Assembly (NCBI GenBank): GCA_963790585.1
Contig: CAWBOY010000004.1
Coordinates: 930,001-994,000, forward strand
Length of the DNA: 64,000 bases
From: CAWBOY01 sp963790585
Lineage (GTDB): Bacteria; Planctomycetota; Planctomycetia; Gemmatales; Gemmataceae
Direction: 5' to 3'
Part shown: in pieces, positions 29,049 to 38,002 of the stretch
Layout of the letters: each line of letters opens with the position of its first letter
How positions within the stretch are numbered: position 1 is the first letter of the stretch
Notes under the pieces: model-generated
Databases searched by the model: none
Told to the model about the DNA's origin: nothing
Seen by the model: only the letters and a program-made list of their open reading frames with translations
Translations under genes and position numbers: made by a program

Positions 29049-30374
29049 TTACTTCCCTGGCCTCGTTCCTTTCACAGCCGCCTCAGCAGGCAGACTGGGC
29101 CTGAGAAGTCCTTCCAGAGCGTCACAAGTGGTCCGCACTCCGTCCTCTCGCCGTACGCTCTCTCCTAACCCCGATGCCCGCTGGAAGTACACAGGATTGT
29201 TGAGCAGGTGCCGCAACTCAGCCGCAACACGTATCGAATTGTACCGAGTCCTCGAAATCGAGCGGGCAATTCCGAGCCGAGTCACTCGCCCGGCATTGTC
29301 CGGCTGGTCGTGTGCATAGGGAATGACCAGCATGGGACGACCCGAGCGCATCGCCTGAGCGGTAGTCCCGACGCCTCCCTGGTGGACACTAGCAGCCGCC
29401 CGCGGGAAAAGTTCCGAATAAGGGGCGTACTCGAACGCCACAACATCATCCGACAGGGAGGCCGGTCGGTTGCAGGGGTCTTTGCCGACGACGAGCACGG
29501 CTCTTCTTCCAAGCAGCTTGGCGGCGGCGGCACTCTCCTCGTAGAACGACCCGGCCACATGGACCGCCGACGAGCCGAGCGTGAACACAACAGGGGCAGG
29601 GCCTGCATCTAGGAAGCGAACCAGCTCGGGCGACATTCCGACCCCGCCGTCCTGATCATAAAAGGGGAAGCCGGTGACGACGGTCTGCACAGGCCAGTCT
29701 CGCTGCTTGTCGGCGAAGTATTTCGAGAACATCGCTAGGACCAGGGCCGGCGCGTGTTGCCCCTCGAACAGTGGATTATCCGATGAAGGCGGCAAGCCAA
29801 TTTCGGCCCGCAGACTATGCCACGCCTCGAACCAGGAGCGGACACTCCGTTTAGCCCACCAAAACAAGGGACGATGAAAGGCCGAACCAAGAAAACGGAG
29901 CTTCGACAAAAACGGGGCGACAGGCAGCACCGGAGGATCGTAGCCCGAGAAGAAGCCAAAAGGCTGGAGCATCATAGATGCCCAGGGGATGCCTTTCATC
30001 TCGGCAACCAGCCGGGTCGTGAAGGTGAGCGTGTGGGAAACCAGCAGGTCTGCTCCCTCCACTGCCGCCAGGGTGTCTTCGTATGACCCTCGAAGCGATG
30101 GCAGCACGATTTCACGGATGACGCATTCACCTCCCTGACGGGGGTCCATGATCCGCCGCACCAAGTCCGGGTTGGCGTTCGCGTCGGGCAAGTCAGGGCG
30201 TATAGCTCGGAAGCCGATGCCTAGCGATTCGATCTTTTCTCGGTAGTAGTCGCTGGTGGCGATGACGGCCTCGTGTCCCCGGTCGTTCAGGGCGAGGGCG
30301 ACAGCTATGCAGGGGTGCAGGTCGCCGAGCGAGCCGAACGTCGTGAGGACGATCCGCCGCCCCGTGTGCTGCAC
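29049..30374 (-). CDS. UDP-glycosyltransferase-like protein (GT1)
   Basis: About 441 residues from a GTG at 30374 (VQHTGRRIVLTTFGSLGDLH); a GTG at 30437 would add 21 residues that are not family-like and lie in a repeat. The N-terminal Rossmann domain starts at the first strand with the GSLGDLHP loop. The C-terminal donor-binding domain has GPAPVVFTLGSSAV, then FEYAPYSELFPRAAASVHQG with GVGTTAQAMRSGRPMLVIPY, the signature of GT1 enzymes acting on lipids or natural products. It would transfer a sugar from a nucleotide donor to an unknown acceptor. No biosynthetic genes are adjacent; it is one of the cassette-like genes. Confidence 0.9.
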   Translation of the reverse strand: MQHTGRRIVLTTFGSLGDLHPCIAVALALNDRGHEAVIATSDYYREKIESLGIGFRAIRPDLPDANANPDLVRRIMDPRQGGECVIREIVLPSLRGSYEDTLAAVEGADLLVSHTLTFTTRLVAEMKGIPWASMMLQPFGFFSGYDPPVLPVAPFLSKLRFLGSAFHRPLFWWAKRSVRSWFEAWHSLRAEIGLPPSSDNPLFEGQHAPALVLAMFSKYFADKQRDWPVQTVVTGFPFYDQDGGVGMSPELVRFLDAGPAPVVFTLGSSAVHVAGSFYEESAAAAKLLGRRAVLVVGKDPCNRPASLSDDVVAFEYAPYSELFPRAAASVHQGGVGTTAQAMRSGRPMLVIPYAHDQPDNAGRVTRLGIARSISRTRYNSIRVAAELRHLLNNPVYFQRASGLGESVRREDGVRTTCDALEGLLRPSLPAEAAVKGTRPGK

Positions 30375-30437
30375 TTTCGGTTCGCCTCTTTCAGTGGTTG
30401 GTTCCACACATGCCCCGCTACTTTGGCCGAAAGACAC

Positions 30438-30517
30438 AGTTCACTTAGCGGGCCTGCTGCAAGATACGTGATGTCGGGGAAAACCGCGATGCCGGCCTGG
30501 CCAAGTGCAACGCTTTG
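30438..30517. repeat. Cassette boundary with family D repeat and CTAAC/GTTAG end
   Basis: Minus-strand sequence right at the ankyrin stop reads GGCTAACAAAGCGTTGCAC, which resembles the R box and adjoining L box of integron attC sites. The stretch CAGTTCAC to GGCCTGCTGCAAGATA is related to 31480-31545. Confidence 0.5.
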
Positions 30518-31222
30518 TTAGCCGGACTTCCCGATGAGCAAAGCTCGAGTCCACTCACTCGTCGCTGCCTGCCGCACCTGTTTACCAAGCCCGTCTTTGT
30601 CGGTCAGGCTCGCGCCGCGATCCAACAGCAACGCGATGATCCCCGCTTGCTCTTGGCGAGCATGCTCAGAACCGCTCCCCCCTCGCCCGGTGAACTGAAC
30701 GGCGAGGTGCAGAGGCGTCGACCCGGCCTTGTTCGGCCCCCTCGGGTTCGCGCCGCCGTCCAGAAGCGCCCGAACCGCAGGCAACGACCGCGTTCGCACG
30801 GCTCGGTGCAGGGGTGCCACGCCGGATTTATCCCGGGCGTTGGGATCCGCGCCGACCGCCACAAGGTATCCGATCGTCTCGGCCTGTGCCGTCGGGTCCC
30901 AGTGGTTGGTGTCCGCCGCGTAGTGAAGGGGTTCGGCGCCGCGGCGATTCTTCGAGCGGCAATCCGCTCCGTGGGCAACGAGAAGTTCCGCGACCGGACG
31001 CCGAAACGCGGCGGCCGCCATATGGAGAGCCGTGTCGCCGACGTAAAGGTAGTGAGCAATTTCGCTGAAAAAGAAGGTCGATGCATCCTGGCGTGTCGCG
31101 CCAACGTCCGACGACGCAGTGGCAAACGAGGGACTTGCCGCCAAGCGGCGGGACACTTCGTGGATGTCGCCACTCACGACATGTCGAACGAATTCGAAGA
31201 AAGCCGACTTCACCTTTGGCAT
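30518..31222 (-). CDS. Ankyrin-repeat protein
   Basis: 234 residues, start ATG 31222. Four or five ankyrin repeats: GDTALHMAAAAFRRPVAELL, then VAHGADCRSKNRRGAEPLHY, VAVGADPNARDKSGVAPLHR, LLDGGANPRGPNKAGSTPLH and LLLDRGASLTDKDG. No signal peptide, so probably cytoplasmic. Ankyrin domains bind other proteins; the partner is unknown. Its stop TAA is part of the CTAAC motif at the boundary. Cassette-like, single gene. Confidence 0.9.
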   Translation of the reverse strand: MPKVKSAFFEFVRHVVSGDIHEVSRRLAASPSFATASSDVGATRQDASTFFFSEIAHYLYVGDTALHMAAAAFRRPVAELLVAHGADCRSKNRRGAEPLHYAADTNHWDPTAQAETIGYLVAVGADPNARDKSGVAPLHRAVRTRSLPAVRALLDGGANPRGPNKAGSTPLHLAVQFTGRGGSGSEHARQEQAGIIALLLDRGASLTDKDGLGKQVRQAATSEWTRALLIGKSG

Positions 31223-31268
31223 AGGTTTCTCTTTCGGCTAACGCCCAAGCTCAGCAACCACTGCATTG

Positions 31269-31380
31269 TCCCATTCTCGCTCCCGCTCTCGGAAAGATCA
31301 AGACGCTCGTCCGCATCGTTGACGCGATTCGCGCTGCCGCCCGATTGCAGTCGCCGCAAAAACGAGACATGGTCGAATTT
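31269..31380. repeat. Dispersed repeat family A, copy 4
   Basis: CCATTCTCGCTCCCGCTCTC to ACGAGACATGGTCGAATTT. It is preceded at 31237 by GGCTAACGCCCAAGCTCAGC, another CTAAC boundary. A family D related stretch follows at about 31480-31545. Confidence 0.8.
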
Positions 31381-31644
31381 GGCCGCCAGGCACCCGATCG
31401 CGACTTGCAGTGAAGTGTGCGCAACGACTGCAGACATGTCCGGAGTCGGCGCGGCACACTTGCGTTCGGGAGGTTCCGGTCAGTTCACACGGCCTGCGGC
31501 AGGATATCCAAAATTCGGCGATTTCTGCAAGGCGGCAAGCTGACTACGTGCAGAAATGACCTTTTTTGAAAAATTGGTATTCTTCTACCTCTTACCTCGG
31601 GGGCCAACATGCCGTGCGTGCTTGGGCCAGGTAGTGCCTCACAG

Positions 31645-31702
31645 GCCATAAACCTGCTATGTCACCGGGTGAGGAAGTTCATGGGGACGGCCGGGTTGGT
31701 CC
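31645..31702. repeat. Cassette-boundary repeat family C, copy 2
   Basis: CTATGTCACCGGGTGAGGAA and TCATGGGGACGGCCGGG, aligned with 28240-28290. It lies directly after the stop of the DinB-like gene. Nothing else is seen between 31381 and 31708 except the family D stretch. Confidence 0.7.
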
Positions 31703-31708
31703 GCGGGT

Positions 31709-32227
31709 TTACGATGTCGGGCTGAGCAATTCACTGATCCGGGCCAGGTGATAGTCGTCGTGTTCAGCCACGAAGTAGGCCAGGTCGATCACGTTCATCG
31801 ATGCCTTCAGCCGTGCGTGGATTGCCGTGAACGCAATCCGGTCATCCGGGAAGGTCTCCAACAGACGGACCAAGATCCCTCGGCCTGTTCGGAAGGACAT
31901 GAGCAGCCCCACGAGCGGCGCCGCGTTGTGATTCGCTTCGTGGGTCTGGCGGTTCGCTAAGTCTGCTTCAGCGAGTTGGCCTCGCTTCTGCGCCAGGTCG
32001 CCGACTCGCTGCTGCCAGAGGGGCTCCAGGTCCAGCAAGTGGCCGACATTCTCCTGGATTGACCAGGAGCCCCCGCCGCAGTGGATGAGGGTCTCGTGCG
32101 GCACGCCGGCCAGGCGGTCGGCGAGGCGAGCCGGAGTGCCGCGGAGCCGCTCGATGAGGACTGGCAAGAGGTGCGCGGCCAACCCGGTCGGGAACACACG
32201 CTCGAACCACGGCAGACGGTTCACCAT
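31709..32227 (-). CDS. DinB-like four-helix protein
   Basis: 172 residues, ATG 32227 after GGGGAGG. It has the DinB/YfiT layout: a first helix around LIERLRGTPARLADRLAGVP, the turn IHCGGGSWSIQENVGHLLDL with the first metal-binding histidine in GHL, a middle helix, and AYFVAEHDDYHLARISELL supplying the AEHDxxH histidine pair. These are metal-binding proteins; many are thiol-dependent transferases or stress proteins. Substrate unknown. A stand-alone cassette gene with family B upstream and family C downstream. Confidence 0.88.
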   Translation of the reverse strand: MVNRLPWFERVFPTGLAAHLLPVLIERLRGTPARLADRLAGVPHETLIHCGGGSWSIQENVGHLLDLEPLWQQRVGDLAQKRGQLAEADLANRQTHEANHNAAPLVGLLMSFRTGRGILVRLLETFPDDRIAFTAIHARLKASMNVIDLAYFVAEHDDYHLARISELLSPTS

Positions 32228-32280
32228 CCCAAAAGCCTCCCCAACCGAACACTGTTAAGCAGCCGGAGCCGCGTACAACG

Positions 32281-32340
32281 CCGTCTTTTCCGCGTGAAAC
32301 CAGAATGGCGGCCCCCCATCAGACGCAGCCGTTGGTTAGC
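32281..32340. repeat. Cassette-boundary repeat family B, copy 2
   Basis: Has TTTCCGCGTGAAACCAGAAT and GGCGGCCCCCCATCAGACG, then GTTGGTTAGCCCG; the minus strand reads GGGCTAACCAACGGC right after the membrane-protein gene, again an attC-like start. Confidence 0.7.
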
Positions 32341-32361
32341 CCGTGCGACGAGCAGTGATCT

Positions 32362-32847
32362 CTACTCCTGGGCGCCTTCGGCCTCGCTTATCACTTCCGA
32401 TTGTCCCTTGGCAGATGATTGGATGCCCCCAGTCATTTGCCAAATGATGCCCCCCAAAATCGCTACAGGGATCGTAAGGGCCAACTCCACGAGAACCGGC
32501 CAGTGTAGGCCTGGATGGTTCGCTATGTCGAAGAGTGGATCGAGGAAGCCCTGGCCCGGTCTTCCGTTCACAACGCGGGAAAACAAGACAAGCTCGGCGA
32601 TGAGGCCAACCATGAGAGAGTTTGTCCAACCTGTGTTTTTGCCAAGTCGAGCGGCGACATAGCCGCTTAAACTGACGGCAACAAGGAAGCTGACAAGGAA
32701 CACGACCGGCTCTGCTTCAGGCGAAATTAAGCCTAGCCACCGGTTGAACACCAATAAGATCGAAAGGTGTACGACAACCATGAACAACAAGCCGACCAAG
32801 CAGCCTTGAAGCCCGCGATTGCCGTTGAATCGTTCCTCTTGAATCAT
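32362..32847 (-). CDS. Small membrane protein, four predicted spans
   Basis: 161 residues from ATG 32847, preceded by AGGAG at six bases. Hydrophobic segments: GCLVGLLFMVVVHLSILLVF, PVVFLVSFLVAVSLSGYVAA, TNSLMVGLIAELVLFSRVV and PVLVELALTIPVAILGGIIW. A short acidic tail follows. No family recognised. Located between two family B repeats, typical of the cassette-like layout. Confidence 0.8.
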   Translation of the reverse strand: MIQEERFNGNRGLQGCLVGLLFMVVVHLSILLVFNRWLGLISPEAEPVVFLVSFLVAVSLSGYVAARLGKNTGWTNSLMVGLIAELVLFSRVVNGRPGQGFLDPLFDIANHPGLHWPVLVELALTIPVAILGGIIWQMTGGIQSSAKGQSEVISEAEGAQE

Positions 32848-32902
32848 GGACTTCTCCTGTTTGAGGGTTAACAACCAAGCTCACCCGCCGGGGTCGCTTG
32901 CA

Positions 32903-32955
32903 ATGACGTCATACCGCGCGAAACCAGGATGGCGGGCCCGGTCAGCTTCAGTCGT
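32903..32955. repeat. Cassette-boundary repeat family B, copy 3
   Basis: GACGTCATACCGCGCGAAAC and GATGGCGGGCCCGGTCAG; on the minus strand the boundary ends in GGTGAGCTTGGTTGTTAACC, which includes a GTTA core before the next gene. Confidence 0.75.
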
Positions 32956-32965
32956 TCATTTGGCG

Positions 32966-33481
32966 CTACCGCTCGTATTCGCCGGCGACGTCTGTTGTCC
33001 CACTCTTTTTGGCTTGCATGAAAAAATCTGGGTCAACAATTAGCCGTCCAGATTCCAACCGCACCGACGATTTGCCCGAGTCAGGCCCGGATCCAGCGAC
33101 CACCACACCGCCTTCGACCGTATACTTCCATTTCAATACGCCGTCGGCCAGCGACCATGTGCCCCTGCCTTGGAACCTGTCCGCCGCCCGCTGAGGTGGC
33201 TGAACTTCAACCTTCGATGTCCAGGTGCCGTCAGCAGCGATGTCGATCTCTTGCGATTTGATGTAAAGCTCGGTAGGCGGTTGTCCGCCAGCGCGAACGA
33301 GTCGCCATTTACCCACAAGGTCGTTGACCTGCGGCCCATTTGCCTCGGGTTCCGCAGGCGCCGTGCCTGGGTCGGAGGGTTTCTTGTCGGAGTTACACCC
33401 GCAGACGAAGATAGCAAGGCAACAGGTGAAAACAAGCTTGCCGCAAGCCATCATGATGCACACACCTACACCGTTGAACAT
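32966..33481 (-). CDS. Small lipoprotein, planctomycete type
   Basis: 171 residues from ATG 33481; ATGs at 33454 and 33451 are alternatives closer to the signal. The leader KLVFTCCLAIFVCGCNSDKK has a lipobox-like end, so it should be anchored by a lipidated cysteine. The mature part is a beta-rich domain (LVGKWRLVRAGGQPPTELYI, GTWTSKVEVQP, GRGTWSLADGVLKWKY), like short planctomycete proteins that begin with a GKWxxV motif. Function unknown. Last (upstream-most) gene of the cassette-like run. Confidence 0.8.
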   Translation of the reverse strand: MFNGVGVCIMMACGKLVFTCCLAIFVCGCNSDKKPSDPGTAPAEPEANGPQVNDLVGKWRLVRAGGQPPTELYIKSQEIDIAADGTWTSKVEVQPPQRAADRFQGRGTWSLADGVLKWKYTVEGGVVVAGSGPDSGKSSVRLESGRLIVDPDFFMQAKKSGTTDVAGEYER

Positions 33482-33786
33482 GAATTAGTCAGAACCGTTT
33501 TTCTGTCTAGAAATCCCTACAATTCTGGCTTACATCTTTCCTATCGTTCGATTGAATCTCACCGTATTCGAGTCGAGCTGGCCAGTCAAACGAATTCACC
33601 TGTCGATTCTCCTCTACCGCAAGACTGAGGTGAGGTCGCCCGTTGAAAACGAGACATGGTCGAATTCGCCCGTTGCGTCGCCCTTCGCCCGACGTTAGCG
33701 CCTGTCGCGTCCAATTCCCGCCTCCCGTAAACGACTCGAGGCCCCCGCAATGGAGGCCTCGGTTGATTCCTCGCTATCCCACGCCA
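33482..33786. other. Gene-free interval with a short family A end
   Basis: Contains only the last 24 bp of repeat family A (ACGAGACATGGTCGAATTC at about 33647-33667) and ACGTTAGCGCC shortly after. It separates the cassette-like run from the phage-like genes. Confidence 0.5.
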
Positions 33787-34836
33787 TCACGGCGTCGCCG
33801 AGCCGCCGGCTGGAACGCCATCAGCAGCAGCGACACCTTCCCCTCCCGCACCATCGCCCTTGAGCTGCCCCAATCGCTTCGTATACGCAATCCGCACCCG
33901 CGCCAAGTCGACCGCAGCCAGTAGGCTCTTGACCTGCGGCGTCAACTCCTTGCCAAGGCGTTCGAGGATAGCCATCGTTTCCGCATCCTTAAATCGAAGC
34001 GCGTAAGTCGATGCCAGGTCCGCCGATTGCTGCAAGCGCAGCGTTTCCTGGCGCAAAATTGCCTCCGCATCCTGCTGCCCAACCTCATCATCCGTTGGCG
34101 CTACCGCCTGTGTCAAACCGAGCAACGGCAGGAGCGGTTTCGCCACCTTGTCGAAGTCCGGCCAGGAAATCGTCTGGCCCGCGAGAACGCCGGTGCGGTC
34201 CTTCTCGACATGGGCTACCGGATACGCTGGTTTGTTCTTGGCGGGCCGATGCGACTCGAGCCGCAACAGCACGTCCGGTTCGTAGGCTGTCTCTCCCTCG
34301 GCACGCATCTTGAAGCCCAAGCTCTTCAGTTCGCCGCTCGAATCATCCTCGCCGTAATCGACCCCTTGGCGTCCGCAGATCACTACGTGTAACGGCGACG
34401 TCAACAAAAAATGCAGAAGTTGTTTGTAAGGTTTTTTGATCAGACTCCATGCGTGCATCGGGATCGACCCAATTTTCGTTTGGCGACCCGTGTACGCATT
34501 GCGACAGGCGTCCCAAAGGTGCGTGATCGAATCGATCACGATTACACCGTGACGACTCTGGTCGAGGCTCTTGAGTGCGGAGAGCACTTCCGTGATCGAC
34601 TTCGTGTGCAACACATCGAAGTCGAACGCCTGCGGGTGGGCAGTGCGTTGTGGCACTTCCTGGCCGTAGAACGCGGTGCCGAATTCGGTGTCGCAATAGG
34701 CGACGCGCTTGCCGGTGTGCAGGGCCAAGCCCTCGGCGATCATGAGTGATGTGAATGTTTTGCCGCTACCAGCAGGACCGTAGAGGCCAAGCTTCAGGGC
34801 GGCTTTCAACGATTGCGGTTTCTGGAAAGATGTCAT
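33787..34836 (-). CDS. RecA-like AAA ATPase, phage type (Sak4/AAA_24-like)
   Basis: 349 residues. Walker A is LYGPAGSGKTFTSLMIAEGL; Walker B is HGVIVIDSITHLWDAC; HVVICGRQGVDYG follows as the sensor strand. This matches AAA_24 proteins found in phages and mobile elements, some of which promote single-strand annealing recombination. The C-terminal 100 residues are helical and unusual. Ribosome site AAAGGA lies upstream. It follows the HARE-HTH gene on the same strand 20 bp away, so they are probably co-transcribed. Role in replication or repair of a mobile element is inferred. Confidence 0.85.
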   Translation of the reverse strand: MTSFQKPQSLKAALKLGLYGPAGSGKTFTSLMIAEGLALHTGKRVAYCDTEFGTAFYGQEVPQRTAHPQAFDFDVLHTKSITEVLSALKSLDQSRHGVIVIDSITHLWDACRNAYTGRQTKIGSIPMHAWSLIKKPYKQLLHFLLTSPLHVVICGRQGVDYGEDDSSGELKSLGFKMRAEGETAYEPDVLLRLESHRPAKNKPAYPVAHVEKDRTGVLAGQTISWPDFDKVAKPLLPLLGLTQAVAPTDDEVGQQDAEAILRQETLRLQQSADLASTYALRFKDAETMAILERLGKELTPQVKSLLAAVDLARVRIAYTKRLGQLKGDGAGGEGVAAADGVPAGGSATP

Positions 34837-34856
34837 TTTGGTGGTTCCTTTGGTGG

Positions 34857-35393
34857 TTATGCCTTGAGCGTGAAGTAGCCGCGTCCGGTTTTGACGAAGC
34901 GAGACTCATCCCCGCGGGCGAGCTCTCGCAATATGGCGCTGTACAATGTTGACGCGGGCGTCTTGCCACCGGGTGAGCTCCAGTAATTCTTGATCGCCAT
35001 CGCGCCGATCATTTCGTGACAGTTCATCGGCTTTCTGGCTTCGGCCAGGACCTTGGCAGCAGCGTCCAGGGCGCTCATCTTCTTCTCCTTGCTGGCGACC
35101 GCTTCCCCGGACTTTGGTGTGTTTGCCAAGACGAGCTTTACTACCATTGGCGCCTCGTTTTGTGAAGCCGCGTCCTGTAGGTCATCATCCAGAAACTCCA
35201 GGCCTTTGTTGGCCAAATCCGCCCGCTTCCATGTGACCTGTTCGCCATCGTTCCACTTGATCTTCACCGACACCCCGTTGGCCCAAACAATACGTCCCTC
35301 GACGTTGTCGTCGGTAGATCGCACCCGACTCCCGATCTTCAGTGCCGGGAGGTCTGAGGCTGCTTCTTCTGGACCATTCTTCTTCCGAGTCAT
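34857..35393 (-). CDS. HARE-HTH domain protein
   Basis: 178 residues. The N-terminal half has a small beta-barrel-like stretch (KIGSRVRSTDDNVEGRIVWA, VSVKIKWNDGEQVTW). The C-terminal half is a HARE-HTH (HB1/ASXL-type) winged helix: ALDAAAKVLAEARKPMNCHE, MIGAMAIKNYWSSPGGKTP, LYSAILRELARGDESRFVKT and GRGYFTL. HARE-HTH domains link to restriction systems, phage genes and chromatin factors and bind DNA. Here it probably regulates or assists the downstream ATPase. Divergent from the methylase gene. Confidence 0.85.
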   Translation of the reverse strand: MTRKKNGPEEAASDLPALKIGSRVRSTDDNVEGRIVWANGVSVKIKWNDGEQVTWKRADLANKGLEFLDDDLQDAASQNEAPMVVKLVLANTPKSGEAVASKEKKMSALDAAAKVLAEARKPMNCHEMIGAMAIKNYWSSPGGKTPASTLYSAILRELARGDESRFVKTGRGYFTLKA

Positions 35394-35599
35394 GATCGTA
35401 ACTCCATGTGAAACCTGTACTTGTAATACGGGTATTACCCGCGTGACAACACAGTTACCTCACCTTCCGAGACACCTGAAGGCCAGCATGCGAAATATTC
35501 GCGGAATTCCTGGGAAAAACAGCTTCGCCAGTTTGCAATAGCACGTTGGTTTTTAGTATTCTCATGTATCTTTTCACTGTGGAACCGAGGATCGAGATC

Positions 35600-36947
35600 A
35601 TGCTTGTGGAACTACGACCGATCGCCTCCATTCGACCTTACGAGAACAACCCCCGCATCAATGACGCCGCCGTCGATATGGTGGCGGCATCCATCAAGGA
35701 GTTCGGCTTCCGACAGCCGATCGTGGTGGATGAACAAGGGGTGATTATCGTCGGGCATTCGAGGTTTAAGGCGGCGCTGAAGCTCGAGATGACCGAGGCG
35801 CCAGTCCACGTGGCTGTGGGGCTATCACCAGCCCAGGCCAAGGCGTATCGCATTGCCGATAACCAGACGGCAACGCTGTCCCAATGGGATGACGACAAGC
35901 TGGCGATCGAGCTGATCGCGTTGCAAGGGATGGATATCGACTTGGATTTGACCGGATTCTCCGCCGAGGATCTGGATCGATTGATGGATCCGCCCACCAC
36001 GGAAGGATTCACGGATCCCGATGACATTCCCGAACCCCCAGACGAGGCCACGACCAAACCAGGCGATCTCTGGATTCTCGGCAGACACCGCTTGCTGTGT
36101 GGGGACTCAAGTAAGCCAGCGGATGTAGACCGGTTGTTGGATGGGGCTCCGATCCACTTGGCGAATTGCGATCCGCCGTACGGAGTCAAAGTCGAGCCTC
36201 GCTCCAATAACGCCATTGCTGCAGGTCTGTCATCGTTCCAAGGTACAACCCATCATCAGGGCTTCGATTTGGAGCGTCACCCCGAGAAGTCGCAGAAGAC
36301 CACCAAGAAGATGCGTGCCAAAGATCGACCCCTAGCCAATGATTTCGTCAGCGACGACGAGTTCGATCGTTTGCTAGAGGCGTGGTTCGCAAACATAGCG
36401 CGTGTGCTTTTGCCCGGACGAGGTTTTTATCTGTGGGGTGGGTACAGCAACTTGTCTAATTATCCGCCGGCCTTGAAGAAGTGCGGCTTGTATTTCAGCC
36501 AGTCGATCGTGTGGGACAAGCTGCACCCGGTGCTAACGCGCAAGGATTTCATGGGCTCTCACGAGCAATGCTTCTACGGTTGGCGAGAAGGGGCTGCACA
36601 CCACTTCTATGGCCCTAACAATGCCACTGATCTCTGGGCCATTAAGAAGGTCAACCCGCAATCCATGTGTCATTTAACGGAGAAGCCCGTCGAACTTGCC
36701 ACCCGAGCCATCGAGTACCTCATCGAAGCCCGGCGAGCACGTTCTGGACCTATTCGGTGGAAGCGGGTCCACACTCATCGCTGCCGAGCAGACCGGGCGT
36801 AAGGCTTTCCTGATGGAACTGGATCTGCCCTATTGTGACGTCATCATTGAACGATGGGAGAAGTTCACAGGGAAACAGGCAATTCACGCCGAGACAGGCG
36901 AACCGTTCGTGAAGAAGCCGGTCGTGGTGACGAAAGCGGAGTCCTAA
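35600..36947 (+). pseudogene. ParB-domain DNA methyltransferase, one frameshift
   Basis: ATG 35600 after GAGG. The first 100 residues form a ParB/sulfiredoxin-like domain (LRPIASIRPYENNPRINDAA, IVVDEQGVIIVGHSRFKAAL). The methyltransferase has the DPPY motif in NCDPPYGV and, after the break, FGGSGSTLIAAEQTGRKAF for S-adenosylmethionine binding. One extra C at about 36720 shifts the frame between RAIEY and SSKPGEHVLDL; repaired length about 448 residues. Such ParB-methylase fusions are typical of phages and plasmids and methylate adenine or cytosine amino groups, often to evade restriction. Specificity cannot be read from the sequence. Confidence 0.87.
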
Positions 36948-37010
36948 CGCGGTACCCGCAGTCCTTACGCCTGGAACGACGCAATCGGGCAAAGAAAGGA
37001 GGTCGCCAAG

Positions 37011-37559
37011 ATGAATGCTGGCAAGCAGGCAAAAGATGAGAGCGCCATCTTGGCCCTTGCCTGCGGAGCCAGCGTCGAGACTGCGGCGCAGAAGGCCGGT
37101 ATCAGCAAACGCACGCTTCAACGCCGGATGGCTGATCCGGAATTCCGGCGCCAGATCCAAGCTATACGCAGCGATATGGTGGAGCGTCACTCCGGTACGC
37201 TGACGGCGGCTGGAACAGAGGCTATAAAGACGCTCCTAGAGCTGCTAAAGCCAACGAACGCTGGCACCGTGCGGCTCGGCGCGGCGAGATCCGTGCTGGA
37301 GATCGCTGGGAAGTATCGAGAGATGGCTGACCTGGACGAGCGCGTTGCGACCAATCGGGGACCCATGGAGGTAAAAGTGATTAGCGATGAGGAGAGGAGG
37401 CAAGTCATCCTCGCCATTCTGGAGGGGACAGACTTCCTCCAGCCGAATGAATCCGTGGAAATCGGATCCATCGATAAAATAAACGAGTGGATTGACGAGA
37501 GCGAAACTCCGGCGAGTTCTGATGCAGAAGAAGTTATTCCACTCGTTGACCGAAATTAA
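37011..37559 (+). CDS. HTH protein, phage terminase small subunit-like
   Basis: 182 residues, ATG 37011 with AGGAGG upstream (AAAGAAAGGAGGTCGCCAAG). The HTH is VETAAQKAGISKRTLQRRMA with PEFRRQIQAIRS next; then a helical region and an acidic tail. The pattern is like HTH adaptor or terminase small-subunit-like proteins of phages; no large subunit is in the window. Directly downstream of the methylase gene, likely in the same transcript. Confidence 0.75.
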   Translation: MNAGKQAKDESAILALACGASVETAAQKAGISKRTLQRRMADPEFRRQIQAIRSDMVERHSGTLTAAGTEAIKTLLELLKPTNAGTVRLGAARSVLEIAGKYREMADLDERVATNRGPMEVKVISDEERRQVILAILEGTDFLQPNESVEIGSIDKINEWIDESETPASSDAEEVIPLVDRN

Positions 37560-38002
37560 AGTGGAGAAATATCCGTGGTGGATTTAATTGCGGTCGCCCC
37601 GCGTGTCTCGAACCTTTTCCCGTTATCGGGAAAAGCCTCGGGTATCTATCCTTGGTCGACGGCTCCGCACACTCCATGTCCCTAAGTCACAGACGGCGGT
37701 GGCGCTCCGAACAAAATGGCTGGCGTCGAATTCGTACGTTCAAGAGCCGCGAATGATAGGCTGACGGTCGCCGACGCCAAGATATCGGCAAGCTTCGCGG
37801 GTTGCCATACTGGCCGCTAACACGCACAAGAACGAGCGTGTGCGAGAGATGCCACGGCAAAGGCTCATCCATCGGGTGGCTTCGTGGTTTGTTTTGTCTG
37901 GCAGGCGATGTCGAAAATAAGGGGTGCTTACATTTCCCTGCTTGAGGATGTGCGAGAACGCAAGCGCATGATCTCTAGCATCCCATCCTGTGCAGCCCGA
38001 CG
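37560..38002. other. Gene-free interval
   Basis: No supported gene between the convergent HTH and primase genes. A short stem TTTTCCCG-TTATCG-GGAAAAG occurs at about 37614-37635 and could be a transcription terminator for the HTH gene, though the T-run is missing. Confidence 0.4.

Noticed and set aside
30515..31543. Plus-strand frame of 342 codons
   Set aside because: Antisense of the ankyrin gene and then of repeat A.
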